Source: Falsiroseomonas sp050563545 (GTDB lineage: Bacteria > Pseudomonadota > Alphaproteobacteria > Acetobacterales > Acetobacteraceae). Taken from it: 64,000 nucleotides of DNA. Each line of letters begins with the position of its first letter. Position 1 is the stretch's first letter. The position numbers and the translations under genes are program-made. The stretch covers positions 158,247 through 222,246 of the forward strand of contig NZ_JBNXUM010000010.1 of NCBI RefSeq assembly GCF_050563545.1, given 5' to 3'. Positions 42,733 to 51,135 of this stretch are shown one piece after another. The notes under the pieces were generated by a model. The model ran no database searches. It had not been told where the DNA came from and saw nothing but the letters and a program-made list of their open reading frames with translations.

Positions 42733-43089
42733 ACAACCACAAATTTGGAACTTCAGCCCTCCTTCTTCGAGCCGTCCTCGAGCCTGCCCTTGGCTCGGTG
42801 GCGGGCCTGCCCGCGACGATAGAAGCCTGCCCTGTGGCATCTTCGAGATCACGCCTAGCGGCGAGGCCCGGCGTGGCGCGCCACCTGACTCGGCCGGCGC
42901 AAGTGGCTATTCCGGTAGGTGCGCCCGCGCGCGGCGCTCGGGATTGTGCCGCCCACCATGTGATCAATCAGGGTGAGTGAGAACGTTGCCGGGTGGCCCC
43001 CGACACGACGTAGGACACTGCGTCGAAGAGCTGGCAGGCGGACGCCGTCATGCAGCAAAGCTCGCTGAACCGGCGGCAGACGGCGCGGC
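42733..43089. other. No gene recognised
   Basis: This stretch between the NarR-like gene and the coding fragment at 43090 has no frame with convincing codon use or motifs. The same is true of 43261-43716 after that fragment. Confidence 0.5.
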
Positions 43090-43260
43090 TCGGGCCGGGC
43101 GTGCCTTCGCGCAGATCGGCATCATCGGCTTCGACGGGCAGATCGAGCGCGAGGCGCTGCGGCTCTACGGCCTGCCCGAGGACGCGCCGGCGGTGCTCTA
43201 CGGCTGCCCCTCGCTGCCGGCGGGGACGCGGACGTTGGCGATCGAGACCAGCTGTGGCCC
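43090..43260 (+). pseudogene. Unidentified coding fragment
   Basis: One frame reads FAQIGIIGFDGQIEREALRL followed by YGLPEDAPAVLYGCPSLPAG, with strongly GC-biased third positions like the real genes around it. There is no start or continuation that fits a protein, and the sequence decays on both sides. It looks like the remains of a gene, family not recognised. Confidence 0.4.
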
Positions 43261-43716
43261 CGGAGCGACGGCGAGCGTCGACGTCACGGTGCCGTCCGCG
43301 CGGCGGGGCGACTTCTGCTTTCGGGGCGTGCATAACCAGGCACGTCACCGAACTTTGCGCGGTGCCGCAGCCACACAGTACCGCTTCGCTCACTTCCGAA
43401 GAGCGATCGGCGCTGGTTACCGTTTGCGGAGCCACTGCGGCGCAGGGCCCTGCCGCGGTCAGGCGATGTACGTCCCGACGTTTGGCGGAACTCGGACGGG
43501 TGCCACCGCGCGTACCGACGGCAGCGCTACGTGAGGCGAGAACGTCAGCGAACTCAGCGCCGTCACCAGAGAACGCGCAACGCCTCGCATGCGCGCTTGC
43601 GGGCACCTATCCCACCAGCAACTGACTGAATGGCGCGCGCCGCCTGTGCCCCGCGCAGCATCGCAAATGGCTCGGCGCGGAGCCCGTTATGAGTCCCGTG
43701 GCGGAGGCAGGACCGA

Positions 43717-44154
43717 TCAGGCCGCAATCGCGAGGAGGCTCCGCAACTCCACCTGGGGCTGCGCGAGATCAGCGATGGTGGTGGCGTCAAGCACGGCAAG
43801 GAACGCCTCGCGAGCCGCGCGAAGGCGGTGCTTCAGGCCGCACGCTGGCAGGATCGCACATGGGGCGTCAGCGAAGCACGGCACGATCGCCATGTCCGGC
43901 TCCATGTACCGGACGACCTCGCCTGCGGTGATCTTGTCTGCTGGGCGCGCGAGCTGCAGCCCGCCGCCGCGGCCACGCAGCGTGGTCACGTAATCGGCCT
44001 GGCCAAGCAGGTGCGCCACCTTCATCAGGTGGCTCTCCGAGATCCGATAAGCCTTCGCGACCTCGGCGATGGTCGCACGTCCATCCGGCTCGATCGCGAG
44101 GTGGATCAGCATGCGAAGCGAGAAATCGGTGAGGGTCGTCAGGCGCATGCGCAA
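43717..44154 (-). CDS. nsrR: Rrf2-family nitric oxide-sensing repressor
   Basis: A 145-residue repressor. The winged helix covers residues 1-80 (LTTLTDFSLRMLIHLA, ISESHLMKVAHLLGQADYVT, LRGRGGGLQLARP). Three cysteines at 93, 99 and 105 (PCFADAPCAILPACGLK) are positioned exactly as in NsrR, where they hold an Fe-S cluster that reacts with NO. ATG 44154 or 44148 may start it. It diverges from a small membrane protein and a globin around the perfect dyad at 44203, which it most likely binds until NO releases it. Confidence 0.92.
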   Translation of the reverse strand: MRMRLTTLTDFSLRMLIHLAIEPDGRATIAEVAKAYRISESHLMKVAHLLGQADYVTTLRGRGGGLQLARPADKITAGEVVRYMEPDMAIVPCFADAPCAILPACGLKHRLRAAREAFLAVLDATTIADLAQPQVELRSLLAIAA

Positions 44155-44202
44155 AAGCTACATTGTCGCTATTGCTTTTCAAGAGCGGCGCCGCCTATAA
44201 CA

Positions 44203-44217
44203 TACATGTCTCATGTA
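44203..44217. promoter_or_regulatory. Perfect dyad TACATG-TCT-CATGTA, likely NsrR operator
   Basis: A 6-3-6 perfect inverted repeat in the divergent region between nsrR and the small gene at 44230, beside an AT-rich TATAAC that may be a -10 element. Half-sites of ATG/CAT type separated by a short centre resemble known NsrR sites. Binding is inferred from position. Confidence 0.7.
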
Positions 44218-44229
44218 GGTTTAAGCTCG

Positions 44230-44382
44230 ATGAGCCCAGCCCGTCTCTTCCTGCTTCCCGGCAACCTCGCCTGCGACGCGCTGCATGTCGATGACACCGA
44301 CAGCCGCGCGATGCTGCGCACGCTGGTCAATATGCTGGCCTGGAACCTCGTCGCCGTGCTTGCGGTCATCCCCTTCATCTGA
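44230..44382 (+). CDS. Small membrane protein (50 aa) upstream of globin
   Basis: A 50-residue protein: a polar N-terminus MSPARLFLLPGNLACDALHV, an acidic middle (DDTDSR) and one predicted C-terminal membrane helix (LVNMLAWNLVAVLAVIPFI). AGGT lies nine bases before the ATG. It begins 13 bases after the NsrR dyad and ends 19 bases before the globin gene, so both are probably induced by NO together. No family is recognised. It might anchor or assist the globin at the membrane. Confidence 0.65.
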   Translation: MSPARLFLLPGNLACDALHVDDTDSRAMLRTLVNMLAWNLVAVLAVIPFI

Positions 44383-44401
44383 GGCTCCGGATCCAGCGCC
44401 C

Positions 44402-44812
44402 ATGATCATGGAAACGGACCGCATCACCTCCGAAGCCGACATCGCACGCCTGGTGGACGCCTTCTATGCGCGCGTCCGCCGAGATCCCGCGCTCGGGCCC
44501 ATCTTCCATGCCACCATTGGCGAGACCGATGCGCAATGGGCCCTGCACCTGGCCAAGCTCCGCCGGTTCTGGTCGGCGGTCATGCTGCGCAGCGGCGCCT
44601 ATCATGGCGATCCGTATTCCGCGCATCTCCGGCTGCCGGGCCTGACACCGGAGATGTTCGACCGCTGGCTGAATCTGTTCGGCGCGACCTGCGACGAGCT
44701 GTTTGCGCCCGCAACCGCCGAGGCCTTCCGCGACCGCGCGCATCGCATCGCGCGTAGCCTGCGGATGGGGATTTTCGAGCGCCTGCCCGCCGTCCGCCAG
44801 GCAGCGGAATAG
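44402..44812 (+). CDS. Group III truncated haemoglobin
   Basis: A 136-residue 2-on-2 globin. Segments include IARLVDAFYARVRRDPALGPIF (about 14-35) and HLAKLRRFWSAVMLRSGAYHGDPYSAHLRL (49-78), with the proximal histidine at residue 75 in SAHLRLPGLTPEMFDRWL. Group III globins bind O2 and NO; together with NsrR control this points to NO dioxygenation or scavenging. The ATG at 44402 follows the small membrane protein gene. A 7-bp hairpin lies right after the stop. Confidence 0.92.
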   Translation: MIMETDRITSEADIARLVDAFYARVRRDPALGPIFHATIGETDAQWALHLAKLRRFWSAVMLRSGAYHGDPYSAHLRLPGLTPEMFDRWLNLFGATCDELFAPATAEAFRDRAHRIARSLRMGIFERLPAVRQAAE

Positions 44813-44817
44813 CCGAC

Positions 44818-44837
44818 GCCGTGGCTCTGCCCACGGC
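44818..44837 (+). terminator. Hairpin after the globin gene
   Basis: GCCGTGG pairs with CCACGGC around CTCTGC, five bases after the globin stop. There is no T-run downstream, so it is a plausible but not certain terminator. Confidence 0.5.
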
Positions 44838-44984
44838 CCTGCTTACGATGCACCGACACGTCGTCACCTGACGCGGCGGGCGCGCGATCCTCTCCGGAAC
44901 GGCTGCTTCGAACCAGCCGCAATACCGGCAGGCGCCGGCCCGTCGCACTGACCCACCTTGCCGGAGGCCGCCCAATAGCGGCTA

Positions 44985-45467
44985 TCAGCCAGCGCCCGGG
45001 CTGGCCCTGCTCGTGTCCATGCTGGCCTTCAGCGCAGCGAGCTCCCGCTTCAGCGCCCGCGTCTCCTCGTAGCGCTGGGTCACATCGCGGAGGATCGCCA
45101 TCATGCCCTCGATCCGACCATCCTCAGCCCGGATCGGAATGATCGTGAATTCGATCGAGATCCGCGTCCCGTCCTTTCGATGCGCAGGCACTGCGAGGAC
45201 ATCGCCGTGGCCATAACGGCTCTCGCCTGTCTGCATCACGCGATCGAAGCCAGCCCAGTGCCGGGCTCGCTGCGGTTCGGGGGTGATGATGTCGAGGGAG
45301 CGACCCAACGCCTCGGCGGCGGTGAAGCCGAAGAGCCGCTCGGCTCCTGGATTCCAGAAGCAGATCGCGCCATCCCGATCGGCGTAGATTATCGCTTCGG
45401 AAACGCTGTCCAGAACCGCGCGGCCCAACCGGGAAAGCGAGTAGGCCGGAAGATTGCTGTCGTTCAC
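44985..45467 (-). CDS. Single-domain PAS protein
   Basis: A 160-residue protein consisting of one PAS domain (about residues 12-135) and a short C-terminal coiled coil. PAS signatures are VLDSVSEAIIYADRDGAICF, WNPGAERLFGFTAAEALGRS and the second half HRKDGTRISIEFTIIPIRAE with GMMAILRDVTQRYEE. There is no kinase, cyclase or DNA-binding output domain, so it may act by protein contact. Whether it binds haem or flavin cannot be told. It lies near the NO-response genes, but is transcribed alone. Confidence 0.85.
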   Translation of the reverse strand: MNDSNLPAYSLSRLGRAVLDSVSEAIIYADRDGAICFWNPGAERLFGFTAAEALGRSLDIITPEPQRARHWAGFDRVMQTGESRYGHGDVLAVPAHRKDGTRISIEFTIIPIRAEDGRIEGMMAILRDVTQRYEETRALKRELAALKASMDTSRASPGAG

Positions 45468-45542
45468 CTTTCCACGCTCCCATGGCTGGTGACCTGTCGC
45501 TCGGTCACAATCAGGTGCATCGGAATGTCATACGGCTGTGGG

Positions 45543-45760
45543 TCAATCCTCCCGAGTTGCGACCAGATCGAACCCCACGCCGATCGTCAGTGGCCGCCGG
45601 GGCATGGTGGCCAGCGTGCGGTCGTAATAGCAGCCGCCGTAGCCGAGCTGGTAGCCGCTGCGATCGAAGCCAACCAGCGGCGCTATCACGGTGTCCGGCA
45701 GCAAGGCCGCGCCATCGGCCGGCACGGCAAGCGCGATGCTGCAGGGGCTGTCTCACCTGC
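45543..45760 (-). pseudogene. C-terminal fragment of 5-formyltetrahydrofolate cyclo-ligase
   Basis: The minus strand reads PDTVIAPLVGFDRSGYQLGYGGCYYDRTLA and ends IGVGFDLVATRED-stop. This is the conserved C-terminal core of the enzyme that salvages 5-formyl-THF; the family usually has a GGGFYDR motif where this reads GGCYYDR. The N-terminal two thirds, including the ATP-binding lysines, are absent upstream. It is a truncated copy and cannot be active alone. Confidence 0.8.
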
Positions 45761-46070
45761 GGGAGGCGCTGGGTGCGCCGCCGCGGCCCGGGTCAGCACC
45801 CGCCGAACCGGCCGCCGGTGGTGAAGGCCGAAATCAGGCGCGGGACGTCTATCGCCGCGGACTTCCACCGTGTCCACCGGCTATGCAGCTATGCGCGCTT
45901 TGACGGCGTTGATCGCGTAGTGGATCGCCTCTGCGGGAGCATTCGAGTTGCCGCCACAGCCGTTCCGTCTGCCCGGTGTAGTCCTCAAAAGCGGTGAAGG
46001 AGAACAAGCACCATACCGCCACGCCGCCAGCGGAACCGGACCGGACGCGCCCGTGCGGATCGCGCGGCTT
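45761..46070. other. No gene recognised
   Basis: Spacer between the cyclo-ligase remnant and surf1. Frames are short and no repeat or RNA gene was seen. It may hold decayed sequence of the cyclo-ligase locus. Confidence 0.5.
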
Positions 46071-46880
46071 TCACTCAGCCGACCTCGATGCGCGCCAGTC
46101 GGCCCGGGAACGCAAGACGTCCAGGTTGACGAAGATCGCGCCGGCGGCGGTCATCAGCGCGAGCGCACCCCAGGTGAATGCATAGATCAGGTGGTTGTTC
46201 GGGAAGCTGATCACCGTCAGCCCGCCAACGGGAAGTGCGCCACCGGGGCCGGCCTGCGCATCGATGAAATATGGCGCCGCTCCACGCAGCCCGAGCGAGG
46301 CAGCGATTGCGGCGACGTCGCGGGAATACCAGCGATCGGCGGCAGGGTCGTTCAAGCGCAGGAATCCACCTCCTGGCTCCGACATCCGCAGCAGCCCTGT
46401 TACCGTGACGCGGCCTGAATTGAGGGCCGAGGATGCGGCCTCGCGCCTTCCCGCCGGCACGAAGCCGCGGTTGACGAGGACCGTCGTCCCGTCGTCCCGC
46501 GCGAAGGGCTGCATCACCCAGTAGCCGCCACCGAGTTCCGTCGCTGCCTGCACGAGCGTGGGCCGGTCGGCTGTCCATGCACCGGTCACCGTCACGCGCC
46601 GGTACTCGTCTCCCGCCGCGGTCAGCGCCGCCCATCGCTCCGGCACGGGGGCCGGCACGGGATCGGCGTGTACTCGCGCCTCCACGCGCGCGATAAGGTC
46701 GAGCTTCCAGGCGCGGCGATGCACCTGCCATGTCGCCAGCGCCGTAAGGCCGCCCACGACGAGGACCGCGACAAGATTGAAGGCGAGCAGCGCAGCGACC
46801 CGCCGGCCGGTCAGGGCCGTTGCGGCGCCTGGTGCGGCGACATCGGCATCATATTCTGGTCCATGTGGTACATGACCCAT
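46071..46880 (-). CDS. SURF1 family protein
   Basis: A 269-residue inner-membrane protein with two membrane helices, one at about residues 27-50 (RVAALLAFNLVAVLVVGGLTAL) and one near the C-terminus (LIYAFTWGALALMTAAGAIF), enclosing a periplasmic domain. Signatures are ATWQVHRRAWKLDLI after helix one, VLVNRGFVPAGRR near 133-145, and FPNNHLIYAFTW. SURF1 helps insert haem a or o into subunit I of haem-copper oxidases. It overlaps the 3' end of cyoD by 70 bases if ATG 46880 is correct; a later start is possible. It completes the cyo operon. Confidence 0.9.
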   Translation of the reverse strand: MGHVPHGPEYDADVAAPGAATALTGRRVAALLAFNLVAVLVVGGLTALATWQVHRRAWKLDLIARVEARVHADPVPAPVPERWAALTAAGDEYRRVTVTGAWTADRPTLVQAATELGGGYWVMQPFARDDGTTVLVNRGFVPAGRREAASSALNSGRVTVTGLLRMSEPGGGFLRLNDPAADRWYSRDVAAIAASLGLRGAAPYFIDAQAGPGGALPVGGLTVISFPNNHLIYAFTWGALALMTAAGAIFVNLDVLRSRADWRASRSAE

Positions 46881-47233
46881 ATCGAGCCGACCAGCGCTAT
46901 GACGACGAGCGTGAGCGTGAAGGCGAGGGCCATGAAAGTCCAGCCGCCCTCGGACTTCGTGTTCATGTGCAGGAAGTAGATCATGTGGACCACGATCTGC
47001 ACCGCGGCGAGCGCCATGATCACGATGACGGTCCTGACCGTGTCCTCCAGCACGTTGCCCATCACGAGCCAGAACGGGACGGCTGTCAGGATCACCGACA
47101 GGACGAAGCCCGTCATGTAGCTCCTGAAGGTGCCGTGCGGGCCGTCAGCATGATCGTCCCGGTGCGTCCCCTCATGCCCGGCGTTGCCGCCGTGCGCGGG
47201 CTCAGTCAGCGCTTGCGCCTTTGCCGGATTCAT
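46811..47233 (-). CDS. cyoD: Cytochrome o ubiquinol oxidase subunit IV
   Basis: A 140-residue small membrane subunit with three predicted helices. The start is histidine-rich (HGGNAGHEGTHRDDHADGPH, residues 14-33), then GTFRSYMTGFVLSVILTAVPFW, AAVQIVVHMIYFLHMN and a third helix. It assists assembly of the CuB centre in subunit I. ATG 47233 overlaps the cyoC stop by ATGA. Confidence 0.93.
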   Translation of the reverse strand: MNPAKAQALTEPAHGGNAGHEGTHRDDHADGPHGTFRSYMTGFVLSVILTAVPFWLVMGNVLEDTVRTVIVIMALAAVQIVVHMIYFLHMNTKSEGGWTFMALAFTLTLVVIALVGSIWVMYHMDQNMMPMSPHQAPQRP

Positions 47234-47856
47234 CGCATGGCCCCCATCAGGTAGACGAAGGTGAAGACGCCGATCCAGACCACGTCCAGGAAGTGCCAGA
47301 ACATCGAGAGGCAGGTGAGCCGGCGCCGGTTGGCGGCGATCAGCCCGAAACGGTGCACCTGCACGATCAGCGTGACAAGCCACACGATGCCGAAGGTAAC
47401 GTGCAGCCCGTGCGTCCCCACCAGCACGAAGAACGCGGACAGGAATGCGCTCCGCTGCGGTGTCGCGCCTTCTCTGATGAGGTGCGAAAACTCGTAGAGC
47501 TCGATGGCGACGAAGGCCGCGCCGAAGAGGCCTGTAATCGCCAGCCACCCGACCGTGGCCTGGAGCCGGTCCTTGCCCATCTCGAGCATCGCGAAGCCAT
47601 AGGTGATGGAGGAGAGGAGCAGCAGGCTGGTGTTGAGGGCGACGAGCCTGAGGTCGAACAGATCCGCCCCGGACGGGCCGGCGGCGTAATTGCGACCGAG
47701 CACGCCGAAGGTGGCGAACAGCACCGCGAAGATGAAGCAATCGCTCATCAGGTACATCCAGAACCCGATCAGCGTGCTGCTGCCGTGGACGTGCTCGTCC
47801 TGCTCGTAGAAGTCCGGTGCCGCGGCGGCCTCGGACGACTTGGTCACCTCCTGCAT
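47230..47856 (-). CDS. cyoC: Cytochrome o ubiquinol oxidase subunit III
   Basis: A 208-residue membrane subunit with five helices typical of the bacterial quinol-oxidase type. Segments include STLIGFWMYLMSDCFIFAVLFATF (about 27-50), MEMGKDRLQATVGWLAI and HGLHVTFGIVWLVTLIVQVH (about 150-169). It stabilises subunit I and lies four bases after cyoB. Confidence 0.94.
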   Translation of the reverse strand: MQEVTKSSEAAAAPDFYEQDEHVHGSSTLIGFWMYLMSDCFIFAVLFATFGVLGRNYAAGPSGADLFDLRLVALNTSLLLLSSITYGFAMLEMGKDRLQATVGWLAITGLFGAAFVAIELYEFSHLIREGATPQRSAFLSAFFVLVGTHGLHVTFGIVWLVTLIVQVHRFGLIAANRRRLTCLSMFWHFLDVVWIGVFTFVYLMGAMR

Positions 47857-47860
47857 CGCC

Positions 47861-49867
47861 TCAAGCCCCCGATCCCGAGAGCTGCCGCGTCCGGATCCTC
47901 TCGAAGCGGGCGACGTCCTCGGCCGCGACCGTGGTGTCCCGGTCGTAGTCGAAGGTATGGGCGATCGCAGCCGCGAGGAGCGCTACGAAGGACAGCGCGG
48001 CGAGCCACCAGATGTACCAGACAAGGGCGAAGCCGAGCACCGTGCTGAGCCCGGCCAGCACCACCCCGGCCGCGGTGTTCCTGGGCATCGGGATCGGACG
48101 GTAGCCGCCGAGCGGCCGATCGTGGCCGCGCTTCTTCATGTCCCACCAGGCATCATAGTCGTGCACGATCGGCGTGAAGGCGAAGTTGTAGGGCGGCGGC
48201 GGCGAGGAGGTGGACCATTCGAGCGTCCGCCCGCCCCAGGGGTCGCCCGTCGTGTCGCGCCGGCGCTCGCGCCGGACGAAGCTGACGACGAGCTGGACCA
48301 CGAAGGCCAGGATGCCGGCCGCGATGATGACCACGCCAATTGCTGAGATGAACAGATAGGGCTGCACGCTGGGGTCGTCGAAATGCTGGGTGCGGCGCGT
48401 GAAGCCCATCAGGCCGAGCGCGTAGAGCGGCGTGAACACGGTCCAGAAGCCGACCAGCCAGCACCAGAAGGAAACGCTGCCCCAGAACGGGTCGAGCCTG
48501 TAGCCGAATGCCTTCGGGAACCAGTACTGCACGCCGGCAAGCAGGCCGAACACCACGCCGCCGATGATCACGTTGTGGAAGTGCGCGACCAGGAACAGGC
48601 TGTTGTGCAGCACGAAGTCCGCCGGCGGCACCGCCAGCAGGACACCAGTCAGCCCGCCGACCACGAAGGTGGGGATGAAGCCCATCACCCAGATGAACGG
48701 CCCTTCGAACCGGATCCGCCCCCGGTACATCGTGAAGAGCCAGTTGAACACCTTGGCGCCGGTCGGGATGGAGATGATCATTGTCGTGATGCCGAAGAAG
48801 GCGTTCACGTTGGCGCCCGAGCCCATCGTGAAGAAGTGGTGCAGCCAGGTCAGCCAGGAGACGATGGCGATCACCATCGTCGCGTAGACCATGGATGTGT
48901 AGCCGAAGAGCCGCTTGCCGCAGAAGGTCGACACGATCTCCGAGTAGATTCCGAAGGCCGGCAGAACCAGCACATAGACTTCCGGATGCCCCCACATCCA
49001 GATGAGATTCATGTACATCATGGAGTTGCCGCCGTAGTCGTTTGTGAAGAAGTGCGTGCCGACGTAGCGGTCGAGCGCCAGCAGGGCGAGGGTCGCAGTC
49101 AGGACCGGGAAGATCGTGACGATGATCGCGTTGCTGGCGAGCGTCGTCCAGCAAAAGACGGGCATCTTCATCATCGTCATGCCAGGTGCGCGCATCTTCA
49201 CGATGGTGGCGATCAGGTTAATGCCGGACAGCGTCGTGCCGACTCCGGCGACCTGCAGGCCCCAGATCCAGTAGTCCACGCCGACGCCGGGGCTGTAGGC
49301 CGCCCCCGACAGGGGCGGATAGCCAAGCCAGCCGGTTCGCCCGAACTCACCCAGGAAGAGCGACATCATCGTCAGTATCGCGCCGCCGGTGGTCATCCAG
49401 AAGCTGAAGTTGTTCAGGAACGGGAAGGCGACGTCGCGCGCCCCGATCTGCAACGGCATGATGTAGTTCATGACGCCGGTCACGAACGGCATGGCCATGA
49501 AGAAGATCATGATCGTGCCATGCGCCGTGAACACCTGGTCGTAGTGGTGCGGCGGCAGGTAGCCCTCGGACGCGCCGACCGAGAGCGCCTTCTGCGTCAC
49601 CATCATGACGGCGTCGGCGAAGCCGCGAAGCAGCATCACGATCGCCAGGATCACGTACATGATCCCGATCTTCTTGTGGTCGATGCTCGTGAACCACTCG
49701 CGCCAGAGGTAGCCCCACTGGCCGAACCACGTCACCGCGCCGAGCAGCGCGACGCCGAGGATCGCCACGCCCGCGAAGGTCACGACCAGGATCGGCTCGT
49801 GGTAGGGAATGGCCTCGAGGGAGAGGCGGCCGAAGATGAGGTGCTGCAGGTCCAGGTTCGAGAACAT
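47861..49867 (-). CDS. cyoB: Cytochrome o ubiquinol oxidase subunit I
   Basis: A 668-residue catalytic subunit that reduces O2 to water at a haem o3-CuB centre and pumps protons. Expected histidine ligands occur in FTAHGTIMIFFMAMPFVTG (low-spin haem b), WGHPEVYVLVLPAFGIYSE (CuB and the linked tyrosine), WLHHFFTMGSGANVNAFFG (CuB) and VAHFHNVIIGGVVFG (haem o3 and b). Around 15 helices are expected. The start MFSNLDLQHLIFGRLSLEAI is typical of CyoB. It follows cyoA by 17 bases. Confidence 0.97.
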   Translation of the reverse strand: MFSNLDLQHLIFGRLSLEAIPYHEPILVVTFAGVAILGVALLGAVTWFGQWGYLWREWFTSIDHKKIGIMYVILAIVMLLRGFADAVMMVTQKALSVGASEGYLPPHHYDQVFTAHGTIMIFFMAMPFVTGVMNYIMPLQIGARDVAFPFLNNFSFWMTTGGAILTMMSLFLGEFGRTGWLGYPPLSGAAYSPGVGVDYWIWGLQVAGVGTTLSGINLIATIVKMRAPGMTMMKMPVFCWTTLASNAIIVTIFPVLTATLALLALDRYVGTHFFTNDYGGNSMMYMNLIWMWGHPEVYVLVLPAFGIYSEIVSTFCGKRLFGYTSMVYATMVIAIVSWLTWLHHFFTMGSGANVNAFFGITTMIISIPTGAKVFNWLFTMYRGRIRFEGPFIWVMGFIPTFVVGGLTGVLLAVPPADFVLHNSLFLVAHFHNVIIGGVVFGLLAGVQYWFPKAFGYRLDPFWGSVSFWCWLVGFWTVFTPLYALGLMGFTRRTQHFDDPSVQPYLFISAIGVVIIAAGILAFVVQLVVSFVRRERRRDTTGDPWGGRTLEWSTSSPPPPYNFAFTPIVHDYDAWWDMKKRGHDRPLGGYRPIPMPRNTAAGVVLAGLSTVLGFALVWYIWWLAALSFVALLAAAIAHTFDYDRDTTVAAEDVARFERIRTRQLSGSGA

Positions 49868-49884
49868 GCGGAAGCCCGTTCGGA

Positions 49885-51132
49885 TCAGTGTTGATGGCGT
49901 TCGGTGGGCCGGTCGTTCAGCTGGGCCGGGGCGGAGCCGCGGTCGGCGCCAGGCAAGGCGTTGCCCTGGCCCTGGTCCGGCTCGGAGCGGGGCTGGTTGA
50001 CTCCGCCGCGGCTCAGGCCCTGGTCGCGGGGTCTCATGCCCTCGGGCTGCACGCTTCCCTGCGGCGGACGGCCCGAGGCGGGAAAGGTCGCGCCGGCGGG
50101 TTCGTGGCCGCTCTCGAGCCGCCGGTTGTCGTAGTCGAGGCGCTCGCGGTTACCCACGCTCTCCCGCCCCGCGCCGCCGATCCTGTCGATGTGGTGCATC
50201 TCGTCCACGCACATCCGGCCCGGGCGGACGCAGAGGCCCACGATGGCGGCGAAGAGGCCGTCCTCGACCGAGGCATAGTGGCGCACCGGCTCCGCCTCGC
50301 TGGGCTGCTCCAGCCGGAGATAGGCGTCGCGGTCGAGGCGTTCCCCGCCGGACCTCACCCTCGCGACCCACCGCGCGAAGCCGTCGTCGCCGAGGCCGTG
50401 GAAGCGGAAGTTCATGCGCGAGAAGCCGGCGCCGCTGTAATGCCCGGAGAGCCCCCAGTAGTCGCCCTCCTGGTTGATGACGGCCTGCAGGCGCGTCTCC
50501 ATCCCCGGCATGGTGTAGATCATCCCCGCGAGGGCCGGGACGTAGAACGCGTTCCATACGGAAGAGGAAGTAAGCCTGAAGGAGATCGGCCCGTTCACCG
50601 GCGCGGCCATCTCGTTGACCGAGGCGATGCCGAGTTCCGGGTAGATGAACAGCCATTTCCAGTCGAGCGCGACGACCTGCACCTCGAGCGGCCTGGCGTC
50701 GGCCGGCACGGGCCGGCCCGGCGCGATGCGTCCGAGCGGCCGGAACGGGTCAAGGGTGTGCGTGCTGATCCAGGTCATGGCGCCGAGCGCGATGATGATG
50801 AGGAGGGGTACGGTCCAGATCACCACCTCGAGCTGGGTCGAATGGTGGAAGTCGGGGTCGTAGGTCCCCTTTGGGTTCGAGGCCCGGTAGCGCCAGGCAA
50901 AGAGGAAGGTGAGCGCGATGACCGGCCCGATGACCAGCATCATCAGCGCGGTGGACGCGATGATGAGGTTGCGCTGCTGGACCGCGACGTCGCCGGACGG
51001 ATCCATGACGACCATGCCGCAGCCCGAGAGCAGCGCGGCCGGGAGCAGGAGCGCGGCCCTGCGGAGCGTTCGCCCGAGCGTGAGGCCGGACCGACGGCCG
51101 TGGTCGGCCGGAGGATGGCTGGCGTGGCGCAT
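49885..51132 (-). CDS. cyoA: Cytochrome o ubiquinol oxidase subunit II with long C-terminal tail
   Basis: A 415-residue periplasm-facing lipoprotein. The signal peptide ends in LLSGC (Cys38, lipobox), followed by two membrane helices (to residue ~125) and a cupredoxin domain with VVALDWKWLFIYPELGIASV and YTMPGMETRLQAVIN; the CuA ligands are absent as usual in quinol oxidases. Past residue ~315 there is an extra tail of about 85 residues rich in Gly, Pro, Arg and Gln, without fold. E. coli CyoA has about 315 residues in total, so the tail is an addition. Overlaps nothing; MFS gene ends three bases upstream. Confidence 0.94.
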   Translation of the reverse strand: MRHASHPPADHGRRSGLTLGRTLRRAALLLPAALLSGCGMVVMDPSGDVAVQQRNLIIASTALMMLVIGPVIALTFLFAWRYRASNPKGTYDPDFHHSTQLEVVIWTVPLLIIIALGAMTWISTHTLDPFRPLGRIAPGRPVPADARPLEVQVVALDWKWLFIYPELGIASVNEMAAPVNGPISFRLTSSSVWNAFYVPALAGMIYTMPGMETRLQAVINQEGDYWGLSGHYSGAGFSRMNFRFHGLGDDGFARWVARVRSGGERLDRDAYLRLEQPSEAEPVRHYASVEDGLFAAIVGLCVRPGRMCVDEMHHIDRIGGAGRESVGNRERLDYDNRRLESGHEPAGATFPASGRPPQGSVQPEGMRPRDQGLSRGGVNQPRSEPDQGQGNALPGADRGSAPAQLNDRPTERHQH

Positions 51133-51135
51133 CGG

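Noticed and set aside
46071..46731. Alternative frame over surf1
   Set aside because: The SURF1 frame has both membrane helices and family motifs; the other does not.
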